Of a stretch of 64,000 nt of DNA, positions 8,510 to 16,932 are shown piece after piece. Below the pieces are notes generated by a model. That model saw only the letters and a list, made by a program, of their open reading frames with translations. It was not told the DNA's origin and made no database searches. The first letter of the stretch is position 1. Each line of letters opens with the position of its first letter. Source of the DNA: Novosphingobium sp. ZN18A2 (lineage in GTDB: Bacteria > Pseudomonadota > Alphaproteobacteria > Sphingomonadales > Sphingomonadaceae). The translations under genes and the position numbers were made by a program. The stretch lies in the NCBI RefSeq assembly GCF_036784765.1, contig NZ_CP136651.1, positions 2,542,001-2,606,000 of the forward strand, read 5' to 3'.

Positions 8510-8756
8510 TCATGCCCCCCGGACAGGAACACGTCTTATCGCCGCAATACCTTTCCCGCAGCGATTCTGGCCGTCGAACCTGTCCTTTGCCGGTCTTGCA
8601 AACAATCGCGCGCGGGCCGGGGCCCGCTTCGATCACACAAGGCGGGGAAGTTAGTCGCGTAAATTAACGAACCTAATTTTCTTCCGCCTTATCAATATGT
8701 TAATCGATTCTCAGGGCGATGAAAAGAGTGATTTGCGCGATGAGGCGAATTGGACG

Positions 8757-9425
8757 CTATAATTCGATCATTATCCTGATCTTGTCGGGAGTTGTCCCAA
8801 CGGCCTGGGCGATGCGTTCGCGGCTTCGCGCCAGAAAATCGCGCAGGGCATTGTCGTCCGCACCGCCGCGCAATTCCTCTTCGCTTACGCCCAGCACTTG
8901 CGCGAGCAGCCCCATCCGGCTTTCGATCGGATGGGCCTTGCCCTGCTCCCACGCCCAGACGGTGGGCTTGCTCACGCTCATCGCCGATGCGATCTGCGCC
9001 AGCGTGAGGCCGCGATCCTTGCGCAGACGTTTCAGTCGCACGCCGAACGATCCTTCGCGCACGGCCGCTTCGTCGCCGGAAAGGGCGATGTCCGGCTCTC
9101 CGGAAACGCTGCGCAACTGGGCCGCGCTCAACACCGCTTCGGACACCGGACTATCGAACTGGCAACCGAACAGCCGGCCGCTTGCCCAGATGATCGTTGC
9201 CGAGGTTACGCCGGCAAGCGGCAGGTCAACCTCGATCGATTCGCCTTCCGCCAGCTCCGCCTCTGTTTCCAGCAACAGGCCCGAACGTGAAATGTTGTGA
9301 AGCGTTACACGCGCGGAATCGTCGTCGGCGGTGGCGCCAAGCGCCTCCAGCCGCAGCGCGCGACGTGCATCGCGCGGGTTTTCCGCGCCGGTGGACAGGT
9401 CTTCTAAATGGGCCGTAATGGCCAT
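8757..9425 (-). CDS. PilZ-XRE fusion, putative c-di-GMP-responsive transcription factor
   Basis: A 222-aa protein with a PilZ domain at about residues 20-105 and a Cro/CI-type helix-turn-helix at about 128-182. PilZ ligand motifs are present: RxxxR at 21-25 and NxSxxG at 44-49. The HTH reads 'LTLAQIASAMSVSKPTVWAWE', typical XRE. This order suggests DNA binding controlled by c-di-GMP, an inference from domains only. The ATG at 9425 is preceded by GGGAG at good spacing. It is divergent from amn and upstream of the degenerate GGDEF gene on the same strand. Confidence 0.8.
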   Translation of the reverse strand: MAITAHLEDLSTGAENPRDARRALRLEALGATADDDSARVTLHNISRSGLLLETEAELAEGESIEVDLPLAGVTSATIIWASGRLFGCQFDSPVSEAVLSAAQLRSVSGEPDIALSGDEAAVREGSFGVRLKRLRKDRGLTLAQIASAMSVSKPTVWAWEQGKAHPIESRMGLLAQVLGVSEEELRGGADDNALRDFLARSRERIAQAVGTTPDKIRIMIEL

Positions 9426-9576
9426 CGTGCAATCTCCCGGAGACTGCTGCGAAGACTCGGCCCAAGCGGTTAAGGAAGCGTTAGCAGACCGGACAAACGG
9501 ACGCGGCCCACGGCACGCGCGCAACGGCCTGCCGCGCCGTCTTTTCAGCGTCATCGCTCCGCGCTATTGGCTCACG

Positions 9577-11016
9577 ATGCAAACACCCGAAAAGATCATC
9601 GAAGACCTTGCGGCGATTTACGACGCCGCCGTGGCGCGATTGCGCGCCGATATCGCCGCATTCGCCGCCGACGGCACCCTTCCCCCGCCCGAGCGCAGGC
9701 ATGATGGCAGCTATTGCTATCCCGAATTGCGCATCACTTATGAAGGACGGACGAACCCGGCCGCCGCTACGCGCGCGTTCGCAAGGCTGAACCAGCGCGG
9801 CGTCTATGCCTGCACGATCACGCGTCCGCTGCTGTTCGCCGACTACCTGCGCGAGCAGCTTGAGCTGATACAGGCGGATTACGACGTCGAGATCGAAGTC
9901 GGCCACTCCGCCCAGGAAATGCCGTTTCCCTATGTGCTGGATGGCGAATATGGCGCACGGATCGGCGCGGTCAGCCCGCCGCAACTGGCAGAGCATTTCC
10001 CGACAACGGAACTGGCCCACATCGGAGACGAACTGGCCGACGGTTACGACCTGCAGGCCGAAGGCGACGCAATGCCGCTGTCGCTGTTCGACGGGCTGCG
10101 CACCGATTTCAGCCTGGCCCGTCTTGCGCACTATACCGGCACCGCACCACAGGATTTCCAGCGGTATATCCTGTTCACCAATTACCACCGCTATGTCGAC
10201 GAGTTCGTGGACTGGGCGGGCCAGCAGATCGGCAAGGACGGCTATACCGCCTTGTCCGGTGCCGGCGGACTTCGGCTGGAAAGGCCGGTCGATTCGGCGC
10301 GTTCCATGCTGGCGGAAAGCGCGTGGCGGCGGCACCAGATGCCCGCGTACCACCTCGTTGGAAACGACCGCGCGGGCATCACCATCGTCAACATCGGCGT
10401 CGGCCCTTCGAACGCGAAGACGATCTGCGATCACCTGGCCGTATTGCGACCCGAAGCCTGGCTGATGATCGGCCATTGCGGCGGACTGCGCCCCAGCCAG
10501 AAGATCGGCGACTATGTGCTGGCGCACGCCTATCTGCGCGACGACCACGTGCTCGACCCGGTCCTGCCGCCCGAAATCCCGATCCCGGCCATCGCGGAAG
10601 TGCAGGTCGCGCTCCAGAAGGCGGCGGAAACCGTCAGCGGCGAAGGCGGATCGGACCTGAAGAAGCGGATGCGCACCGGCACCGTCGTCACCACCGACGA
10701 TCGCAACTGGGAACTGCGCTATACCCATTCGGCCCGGCGGCTGAACCTGTCACGCGCGGTGGGCATCGACATGGAAAGCGCGACTATCGCCGCGCAGGGC
10801 TATCGTTTCCGCGTTCCTTACGGCACGCTTCTGTGCGTATCCGACAAGCCGCTGCATGGCGAAATCAAGCTGCCGGGGCAGGCCAATCGCTTTTATGAAG
10901 AGGCGATCGGTGCGCACCTGAAGATCGGGACCACCGCCTGCGAACTGCTGCGCGCCGAAGGGCAGCGCCTCCACAGCCGCAAGTTGCGGGCGTTCAACGA
11001 ACCGCCGTTCCGCTGA
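9577..11016 (+). CDS. amn: AMP nucleosidase
   Basis: Hydrolyses AMP to adenine and ribose 5-phosphate, adjusting the adenylate pool; cytosolic. The 479-aa length matches the family (about 480). An N-terminal Amn-specific domain is followed by a nucleoside-phosphorylase fold with 'NIGVGPSNAKTICDHLAVLRPEAWLMIGHCGGLR' (in part) and 'GIDMESATIAAQGYRFRVPYGTLLCVSDKP'. The ATG at 9577 matches the expected N-terminus, although no clear Shine-Dalgarno precedes it. It is divergent from the PilZ-XRE gene. An imperfect tandem repeat begins in its last codons. Confidence 0.93.
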   Translation: MQTPEKIIEDLAAIYDAAVARLRADIAAFAADGTLPPPERRHDGSYCYPELRITYEGRTNPAAATRAFARLNQRGVYACTITRPLLFADYLREQLELIQADYDVEIEVGHSAQEMPFPYVLDGEYGARIGAVSPPQLAEHFPTTELAHIGDELADGYDLQAEGDAMPLSLFDGLRTDFSLARLAHYTGTAPQDFQRYILFTNYHRYVDEFVDWAGQQIGKDGYTALSGAGGLRLERPVDSARSMLAESAWRRHQMPAYHLVGNDRAGITIVNIGVGPSNAKTICDHLAVLRPEAWLMIGHCGGLRPSQKIGDYVLAHAYLRDDHVLDPVLPPEIPIPAIAEVQVALQKAAETVSGEGGSDLKKRMRTGTVVTTDDRNWELRYTHSARRLNLSRAVGIDMESATIAAQGYRFRVPYGTLLCVSDKPLHGEIKLPGQANRFYEEAIGAHLKIGTTACELLRAEGQRLHSRKLRAFNEPPFR

Positions 11017-11092
11017 CGCGGCTGCGGCGTTGGCAACGAACCGCCAGTCCGCTGATGCGGCGACGCAAACGAAGCACCGTTCCGCCTGCGCC
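10995..11092. repeat. Imperfect tandem repeat over the amn stop
   Basis: A 28-base unit spanning the last amn codons (10995-11022) recurs at 11034-11061 with two substitutions, and a weaker third copy starts near 11066. The first copy contains the TGA stop. The repeat lies in the spacer between amn and the convergent YbjN-like gene. It looks like local duplication of the gene's 3' end. Confidence 0.6.
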
Positions 11093-11119
11093 CCTGTCAA
11101 CGTCCCGGCGCAAGCTGCG

Positions 11120-11605
11120 TCAGCCTTGCGCTTTCCTTGGAAAGATGATCGCGCCCACTGCGTCCAGCATGTTTCCAAAGCTGAATACGGCAGACCGGAA
11201 AATGCCGTCGTCGATGCCGCCGTTGGTGATGACATCCCAGCTTACGCGCGGATCGCCCTGCGCGTTTATGGTGATCGCCGCGAAACGGTGCGTGCGCGGA
11301 AAGTCATAAAGCGGCGCAGGGTCGAACCCCTTGGGCGCATCGAAGATGGCGACGAACTGGAAGCTTTGGCATTTCGCGTGCGCGGCGTTGCAATCGTAGA
11401 ACACCAGAGAGCTTTTCCAGCCGTTTATCTCTGCGTTGATCAGCGGATCACCGATATCGTCGCGCGTCAGCTCCGCCTTCGCCCCCATCTTGACGAGTTG
11501 CGCCACCATGCCATCAGGATCGCCCGCGGAAACGCGCGCCTCGGCCGTTCCCGGCGAAGCTGTTGCGAGCACTGCGGCGATAGCCGCGGCGAAAACCAGG
11601 CGCAT
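11120..11605 (-). CDS. Secreted YbjN-domain protein
   Basis: A 161-aa protein with a clear signal peptide ('MRLVFAAAIAAVLATASPGTAEA'-type, cleavage after AEA). The mature part matches the YbjN (bacterial sensory-transduction-regulator-like) pattern: 'GDPDGMVAQLVKMG', a 'GDPLI' motif, 'FYDC' and 'FQF', and a late GDP..WDV segment. The biochemical role of this family is not established. The ATG at 11605 has GGGAGG upstream and gives the signal peptide; the longer frame does not. It is the last gene of a minus-strand run beginning at asd, but 63 bases separate it from the hydrolase. Confidence 0.65.
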   Translation of the reverse strand: MRLVFAAAIAAVLATASPGTAEARVSAGDPDGMVAQLVKMGAKAELTRDDIGDPLINAEINGWKSSLVFYDCNAAHAKCQSFQFVAIFDAPKGFDPAPLYDFPRTHRFAAITINAQGDPRVSWDVITNGGIDDGIFRSAVFSFGNMLDAVGAIIFPRKAQG

Positions 11606-11668
11606 CAAGCGGCCTCCCCTGTCATGAAGCGGGAAAGTGCCATGCCGAAGCACCGCGACGCAAGGTAG

Positions 11669-12433
11669 TTAACGGTTCGGTTCGGCGAGAAATCGCGCTA
11701 TTTCATCGCCAAATTCGGGCATCGTGACCGAACTCATGTGCGTTCCGGGAATCGTTACGCGCACGGAATCGGGCAAAGCTTCGGCCAACTTGTCGGCGGA
11801 ACCGTTGTCATTATCGTCGGCGCCGCAAAGCACCAGCGTCGCCATGACGATGTCCGAAAGCGCTTCGGGCGGGGTATCTTCCATCGTCGCCAGCAACAGG
11901 CGCGCGGCCGCCGGATCGGTGCCTGTGGTCTTGAGGAACTGCTGCGCGAAATATGCCTTGTCGCCCGGCCTGATCGTTCCGAAACGGTCGATCACGTCGA
12001 AGAAGAAATCGCGCCGCCGCGCCCATCCGGCAAGCCCTTCCAGCCCCATGCCCGCCAGCACCAGCCGTCGCGGCGTGAGTCCGGCCAGAACGCCGCGCGC
12101 CGATGTGCGCGACCCCAGCGAAAAACCGACAAGATCGTATTCGTCCAGTTCCAGGTGCGATACGAGCATCTCAAGATCGCGCACCAGCACGTCGGCCGGA
12201 TAGGCAGCGGGATCGTGCGGCGCGGCGCTCTGCCCGTGCGCGCGCAAGTCGGGCATCAGGCACTCGAACCCCGCCTCTGCCACCGCCTTTGCCGCGCCGA
12301 ACTTGATCCAGTTGGTTTCGGCAGAGGAAAACAGGCCGTGAAGCATGATCGCCGGGCGCCCCGCACCCATCCGGTGCAGCGCCAGCCTTGCCCCGTCGAA
12401 ACCCTGGTAGAACTCGGTACGCACGTCGCTCAC
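11669..12433 (-). CDS. Alpha/beta hydrolase
   Basis: A 254-aa alpha/beta-hydrolase-fold enzyme; substrate unknown. The oxyanion-hole motif is HGLF, the nucleophile elbow is GFSLGS, an acid residue falls in 'LCGADDND', and the late catalytic His is in 'GTHMSS'. No signal peptide. The GTG start at 12433 overlaps the GFA stop by four bases (GTGA), indicating translational coupling. The extended upstream reading frame overlaps the GFA gene and is not used. Confidence 0.8.
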   Translation of the reverse strand: MSDVRTEFYQGFDGARLALHRMGAGRPAIMLHGLFSSAETNWIKFGAAKAVAEAGFECLMPDLRAHGQSAAPHDPAAYPADVLVRDLEMLVSHLELDEYDLVGFSLGSRTSARGVLAGLTPRRLVLAGMGLEGLAGWARRRDFFFDVIDRFGTIRPGDKAYFAQQFLKTTGTDPAAARLLLATMEDTPPEALSDIVMATLVLCGADDNDNGSADKLAEALPDSVRVTIPGTHMSSVTMPEFGDEIARFLAEPNR

Positions 12434-12876
12434 TCTGGAACCTCCAGTCCGGCCGCCTGCCAGCGTTTCGCCACGCTTTCGGTCGTGGCGCTGTAGTGAC
12501 GCGGCAAGTCTTTCGTGTCGAGCCATGCTTCATGAAGGCTTTCCGCCCCTGCGTGGGCAACGGGCACGAAAGCGGACGGATCGTCAAAACTGCCCACGGT
12601 CAGGTCAACGGTGCCTGTTCCATCCGCCCAGGCGAACCCCAGCGGGGTGCCGCAACTGGAACAGAACGGCCGCCGCGCAACCGGCGAACTCTCATACCAG
12701 TCAGGCGCGGCAAGCCACGTCACGGCGCCGGCCGGGACTTCCACGAACGCCGCCGCAAAACCGCCGGTCGCCTTCTGACACTTGCGGCAATGGCACAGAT
12801 ACGCGTCGTCGTTTTCGACCGTCACCGAGAAGCGCGCGCGGCCGCACTGGCAGCCGCCGCTCATCGTCTTGCTCAT
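12430..12876 (-). CDS. GFA family (CENP-V/GFA domain) zinc protein
   Basis: A 148-aa protein with the GFA-domain cysteine pattern: CQCG near the N-terminus, 'CHCRKCQ' and a later 'FCSSCGTPLGF', ligands for two zinc ions. Family members include glutathione-dependent formaldehyde-activating proteins, but most, including this one, have no known substrate. The start at 12876 has GAGG at eight bases. It lies ten bases after the HCCA-isomerase-like gene, whose family uses glutathione, so a thiol-linked detoxification role is possible. Confidence 0.85.
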   Translation of the reverse strand: MSKTMSGGCQCGRARFSVTVENDDAYLCHCRKCQKATGGFAAAFVEVPAGAVTWLAAPDWYESSPVARRPFCSSCGTPLGFAWADGTGTVDLTVGSFDDPSAFVPVAHAGAESLHEAWLDTKDLPRHYSATTESVAKRWQAAGLEVPE

Positions 12877-12886
12877 TGCGCCGACC

Positions 12887-13534
12887 TCATCTCTCTTCCA
12901 AACTCTTCTGCTTCATCCGCCACACCGCAAGGTCGATGCGGTCCTGCCCGAAAAACGGTTCGCCCTCGAACACCAGTGTCGGCACGCCCCAATGCCCCGC
13001 CGCCTCGAGCGCGGCCTGGTTGGCGGCGATTTCGGCATCCAGTGCTGCTGCGTCATCCGTTGCTTCCGCTTCCAGTGCCGCAAAGTCCAGCCCGGCGCGC
13101 TCTGCCGCACCGGCCAGGTGATCGCCCTCGTGCCAGTTCTGCGTGCCGCCCCAAATCAGCCGCGAAACCTCGTCGCAAAACGCCAGCGACTTGCCCGCCC
13201 GCGCGGCGGCCTGCCCCATGCGGGTAAGGCGGAAGATGTAGGGTTGCTCGTCCGCGATCTTGCGCGTCGCGATATCCTGCACGATCGGATCGGGGCGCGG
13301 CGGCGCAAACGGAATACCGTGATACTGGGCAAGGCGCGGCACGTCGGTCAGCAGATAACGCAGCCAGTTGGGATGGTTGCGCTCGAAGAAATCGGGCTCC
13401 CGAATCGCGAGCGGATAGACAGGGCGCAGGGCGATACAAAGATCGTATCGCTCACCCAGCGCGCGATAGCGGCGCGTGGCAAGGTAGCTGTAGGGGCTGC
13501 GGAAAGACCAGAATACGTCGGCAGAAAGCGTCAT
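12887..13534 (-). CDS. 2-hydroxychromene-2-carboxylate isomerase-like DsbA-fold protein
   Basis: A 215-aa thioredoxin-fold protein of the kappa-GST/HCCA isomerase group. The N-terminus has 'FWSFRSPYSYLA', where the Ser binds glutathione, and the C-terminus has 'WGVPTLVFEGEPFFGQDRI', the usual cis-Pro loop. True NahD enzymes act in naphthalene degradation, but no aromatic-degradation genes are nearby, so the substrate is open. GAGGA precedes the ATG at 13534. It lies in the minus-strand run between the DMT transporter and GFA genes. Confidence 0.8.
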   Translation of the reverse strand: MTLSADVFWSFRSPYSYLATRRYRALGERYDLCIALRPVYPLAIREPDFFERNHPNWLRYLLTDVPRLAQYHGIPFAPPRPDPIVQDIATRKIADEQPYIFRLTRMGQAAARAGKSLAFCDEVSRLIWGGTQNWHEGDHLAGAAERAGLDFAALEAEATDDAAALDAEIAANQAALEAAGHWGVPTLVFEGEPFFGQDRIDLAVWRMKQKSLEER

Positions 13535-13595
13535 CGCCGGGTTCCTCTCACCTGTTTGCCCAAGCGTGGACGACGCCAGAGTGCCGATCAAGAGG

Positions 13596-14507
13596 TCATA
13601 GCGCACCCACCAGCGCCAGCACGACCCCCAGCGAGACCAGCAGGAGCCCCAGCACTTCTCCGCGCTTCAGCGGCTCGCGCAGGTAGAAATGCCCGAAACC
13701 CAGCGTGAACAGGACTTCCACCTGCCCCACCACGCGCACCAGCGCGACCGGAGCTGCGGCGAACCCGGTAAACCAGCAGGCGGAACCGAGCGCCGAAAGC
13801 ACCCCGACCTGAAACGCCGTGCGCCAGCTACGCATTACCGCAACCAGCACCTGCGGTGCGCGCACGGCCAGCCATCCGCCATGCATCACTGCTTGCGCAA
13901 AGTTGACGACGACCAGCGTCAAAAGCGCCCGCGACACCGGAGAGGACAGCGCAACGTCCTGCGTCGCCACGCGGATCAGCACGGCGGTAAGCGCGAACAA
14001 CGCCCCCGATAGCAAGCCCAGTTGCGCCCCGCGCTCTGACAAGTGGGCGAACAGGCCGCGAACCCCTTCTCCGCGCCCGAGCAGGCCCAGCACCATCACG
14101 CCGGAAACGCCCGCCGCGATCCCCAGCCAGACCACGGGCGGCAGGTGATCGCCCAGAAGCACGGTGGAAAACAGCGCGGCCTGCAATGCCTCTGTCTTGG
14201 AAAAAGCGGTGCCGACCACGAAGCCACGATGGCCGAACGCGGCAATCAGGGCATTGGTGGCAAGGATCTGCGCCAGTCCGCCCACGACAGCGAACAACGC
14301 GAAGTGCCAGCCAAGCGCGGGCACGCTCTCTCCGCGCAGCGCAAACCATGCCGCCGCCATCAACAGCGCGACCGGCGCGCCATAGAGATAGCGCACCAGT
14401 CCCGCGCCGCTGACGCTCAGCGTCTCGCGCAGTCTTTGCTGGATCGCTGTCCGCCAGGCCTGGAAAAGACCGGCGGTGAGCGCCGCCGGTATCCAGACCG
14501 TTGGCAA
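13596..14507 (-). CDS. EamA/DMT family transporter
   Basis: A 303-aa integral membrane protein with about ten hydrophobic segments in two repeated EamA halves, typical of drug/metabolite exporters of the inner membrane. Substrate cannot be read from sequence. The TTG start at 14507 lies four bases after the asd stop, with GAAGG overlapping the asd 3' end, so it is probably translated with asd. That linkage makes an amino-acid-related solute conceivable, but this is inference. Confidence 0.8.
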   Translation of the reverse strand: MPTVWIPAALTAGLFQAWRTAIQQRLRETLSVSGAGLVRYLYGAPVALLMAAAWFALRGESVPALGWHFALFAVVGGLAQILATNALIAAFGHRGFVVGTAFSKTEALQAALFSTVLLGDHLPPVVWLGIAAGVSGVMVLGLLGRGEGVRGLFAHLSERGAQLGLLSGALFALTAVLIRVATQDVALSSPVSRALLTLVVVNFAQAVMHGGWLAVRAPQVLVAVMRSWRTAFQVGVLSALGSACWFTGFAAAPVALVRVVGQVEVLFTLGFGHFYLREPLKRGEVLGLLLVSLGVVLALVGAL

Positions 14508-14511
14508 AGGC

Positions 14512-15537
14512 TCAGCCCTTCTTCAGGTGGCGACGACCAAGAAGTTCCGCGATCTGCACGGCGTTAAGCGCCGCGCCCTTGCGCAGGTTGTCGGAAACGC
14601 ACCACAGCGCGATACCGTTATCCACGGTAACGTCATCGCGCACACGGCTGATATAGGTCGCGCTGTCGCCCACGCATTCGACCGGCGTCACGTATCCGCC
14701 GTCCTCGTGCTTGTCGACGAGCATGCAGCCCGGCGCCTCGCGCAGGATGTCCTGCGCCTTTTCGGCCGAAAGCTCGTCCTCGAACTCAAGGCTGATCGCC
14801 TCGGCGTGGCCGACGAACACCGGAACGCGCACGCAAGTGGCCTGGACCTTGACCTTGGGATCGAGGATCTTCTTGGTCTCGACCACCATCTTCCACTCTT
14901 CCTTGGTGGAACCGTCTTCCAGGAACACGTCGATGTGCGGGATCACATTGAACGCGATCTGCTTGGTGAACTTCTTGGCTTCGACCGGATCGCCGACGAA
15001 GATGGCGCGGCTCTGTTCGAACAGTTCGTCCATGCCCGCCTTGCCCGCGCCGGAAACCGACTGGTAGGTGGAAACGACGACGCGCTTGATCTTCGCCGCA
15101 TCGTGCAGCGGCTTCAGCGCGACGACCATCTGCGCGGTAGAGCAGTTGGGATTGGCGATGATGTTCTTCGCCTTGTACCCGTCGATCGCGTCGGGGTTAA
15201 CTTCCGGCACGACCAGCGGCACGTCCGGGTCCATGCGATAGAGCGACGAGTTGTCGATCACCACGCAGCCCTGCGATGCGGCCTTCGGGGCATACTCCTT
15301 GGTCGGGCCGGAACCGGCGGCAAACAGCGCGATATCCCATCCGGTAAAATCGAAATGCTCGATATTCTTGACCTTGAGCATCTTGCCGGTTTCGCCGAAC
15401 TCGATTTCCGTCCCCGTGGAACGCGGCGATGCGACCGCCGCGATCTCGTCACAGGGGAACTCGCGCTCCGCGAGGATGTTCAGCATTTCGCGTCCGACAT
15501 TGCCGGTCGCGCCAACCACGACCACCCGGTAACCCAT
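14512..15537 (-). CDS. asd: Aspartate-semialdehyde dehydrogenase
   Basis: Reduces aspartyl phosphate to aspartate semialdehyde, the branch point to lysine/diaminopimelate, threonine and methionine. The 341-aa protein starts with the NADP-binding motif 'VVVVGATGNVG' and has the catalytic 'NPNCSTAQ' cysteine and a 'GHAEAI' segment. Length is standard. Start at 15537 is preceded by AAAGGA; an ATG at 15552 with AAGGGG upstream would add five residues. dapF, further along the DAP pathway, is also in this window at 27567. Confidence 0.96.
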   Translation of the reverse strand: MGYRVVVVGATGNVGREMLNILAEREFPCDEIAAVASPRSTGTEIEFGETGKMLKVKNIEHFDFTGWDIALFAAGSGPTKEYAPKAASQGCVVIDNSSLYRMDPDVPLVVPEVNPDAIDGYKAKNIIANPNCSTAQMVVALKPLHDAAKIKRVVVSTYQSVSGAGKAGMDELFEQSRAIFVGDPVEAKKFTKQIAFNVIPHIDVFLEDGSTKEEWKMVVETKKILDPKVKVQATCVRVPVFVGHAEAISLEFEDELSAEKAQDILREAPGCMLVDKHEDGGYVTPVECVGDSATYISRVRDDVTVDNGIALWCVSDNLRKGAALNAVQIAELLGRRHLKKG

Positions 15538-15660
15538 CTTGAATCCTTTCATACCCGCGCCCCTTTGAAGGTTCCATGCGGGAGCCGGCGCGTTAGCCCC
15601 GCAGGCCGGTGCGCGCAAGCAGTCGATAGCGACGCGCGCGCTTCCGGCAGTAAAATTGCG

Positions 15661-16866
15661 TCAGGCAATGCCGAATTCGTAGAGAACCAGCATTACCGCC
15701 GCCGCCAGTGAACCGATCAGGCCCAGCGTGGACAGCAGGTGGTGCCCTGTCTTGCGGCGCAATGCGATGGCGTTGACCAGCGCAAAGACCAGCAGGAACA
15801 CGAAGCTCGCGCTTTCGACCAGGGCGTCGATCCCGCCAATAACCGCCAGGAACGCCGCGACCACGGCGATCAGCACGGTGCCGAACCACGGCACGTTCTG
15901 CCCGTTGCGCAGGCCGAACAGACGCGGCATTTCGTTGTCGCCCGCCGCATGCGCGGCAAGGCGCGCGGTGGCAAAAACGGTCGCGTTGATGGCGCTGGCG
16001 GTGGAAAACACCGCCGCGATCGTCACCGCCACGAAACCGAACGTGCCCAGAGCATCGCGTCCGGCCTCCGCCAGCGCGACTTCCTTGTGGATCACGATCT
16101 GCTCCGCCCCGGCAAGCATGGGCGCCCCCAGCGCGACGAGCACGTAGGTAGCCATCGTTGCCACGACTGCAAGGGGCATGGCCCGGCTGATCGTGCGCTC
16201 CTTGTCGCGCATCTCGTGATAATCGTAGGCGAGAAGCTGAAAGCCTTCGTATGCCATGAACACCACGCCGGTGCCGATCAGCGCGCCCGAAAAGCCCACC
16301 GCGTGGCCGTGACTCAGCACCAGGCGTTCCGGCGCCCAGTGCCAGATGCCCAGCCCGGCAAGGCCCAGCAGGATCACCAGTTTGCCCCACACCGCGACGA
16401 GTTCGACGATCGTCGCCTCTGTCGCGCCCATCAGGTTGATCCCGGCAAGGATGGCAATCACCGCGACCGCGCAGAACGGCGGAACCCAGCCCGCATCGAT
16501 ACCGAAGGCGTTGGCGGCATAGGCGCCGAAGGTGAAGGCATAGACCGCAACCGTCAGCGTATAACCGATCAGCAGCACCCACGCCGCGATGCGCGCGAGG
16601 ATTACGTAGTTCAACGATCGCAGGTAGGAATAGGAGCCGCCCGGCTCGTCCAGTTCAACCGTCAGTGCGGCATAGCTGTTGCCCGTGCAGAACGCGATCG
16701 CGCCGCCGATCAGAAAGCTGAGCCATGCCCAGTGCCCGGCAACGGCGATCACCACGCCAAGCGTCGAGAATATCCCTCCGCCGATCATTCCGCCCACGGC
16801 CATGGCCCAGGCTCCGCCAAGGCCGAGAGCGTGATGGCCGGCCTTGCTGTCGTCGAAATCGATCAT
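15661..16866 (-). CDS. APC family amino acid permease (copy 1)
   Basis: An inner-membrane amino acid/polyamine/organocation transporter of about 401 aa with roughly 12 hydrophobic segments. The first helix has the APC glycine-rich motif 'GGMIGGGIFSTLGV'. It is a paralogue of the next gene upstream: both share 'GVVFMAYEGFQLLAYDY'-type helix motifs and the 'FSTASAINATVFATARLA' segment. Start is uncertain: ATG at 16866 or GTG at 16911, both with weak ribosome sites. It is the third gene of an apparent peptidase-permease-permease unit. Confidence 0.85.
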   Translation of the reverse strand: MIDFDDSKAGHHALGLGGAWAMAVGGMIGGGIFSTLGVVIAVAGHWAWLSFLIGGAIAFCTGNSYAALTVELDEPGGSYSYLRSLNYVILARIAAWVLLIGYTLTVAVYAFTFGAYAANAFGIDAGWVPPFCAVAVIAILAGINLMGATEATIVELVAVWGKLVILLGLAGLGIWHWAPERLVLSHGHAVGFSGALIGTGVVFMAYEGFQLLAYDYHEMRDKERTISRAMPLAVVATMATYVLVALGAPMLAGAEQIVIHKEVALAEAGRDALGTFGFVAVTIAAVFSTASAINATVFATARLAAHAAGDNEMPRLFGLRNGQNVPWFGTVLIAVVAAFLAVIGGIDALVESASFVFLLVFALVNAIALRRKTGHHLLSTLGLIGSLAAAVMLVLYEFGIA

Positions 16867-16932
16867 GCTCAAGTCGGTAATTCCGTGCGTTGGGTGCGCC
16901 AGTTGGCCCACCGGGAGAGGAACCGGCGCCGC

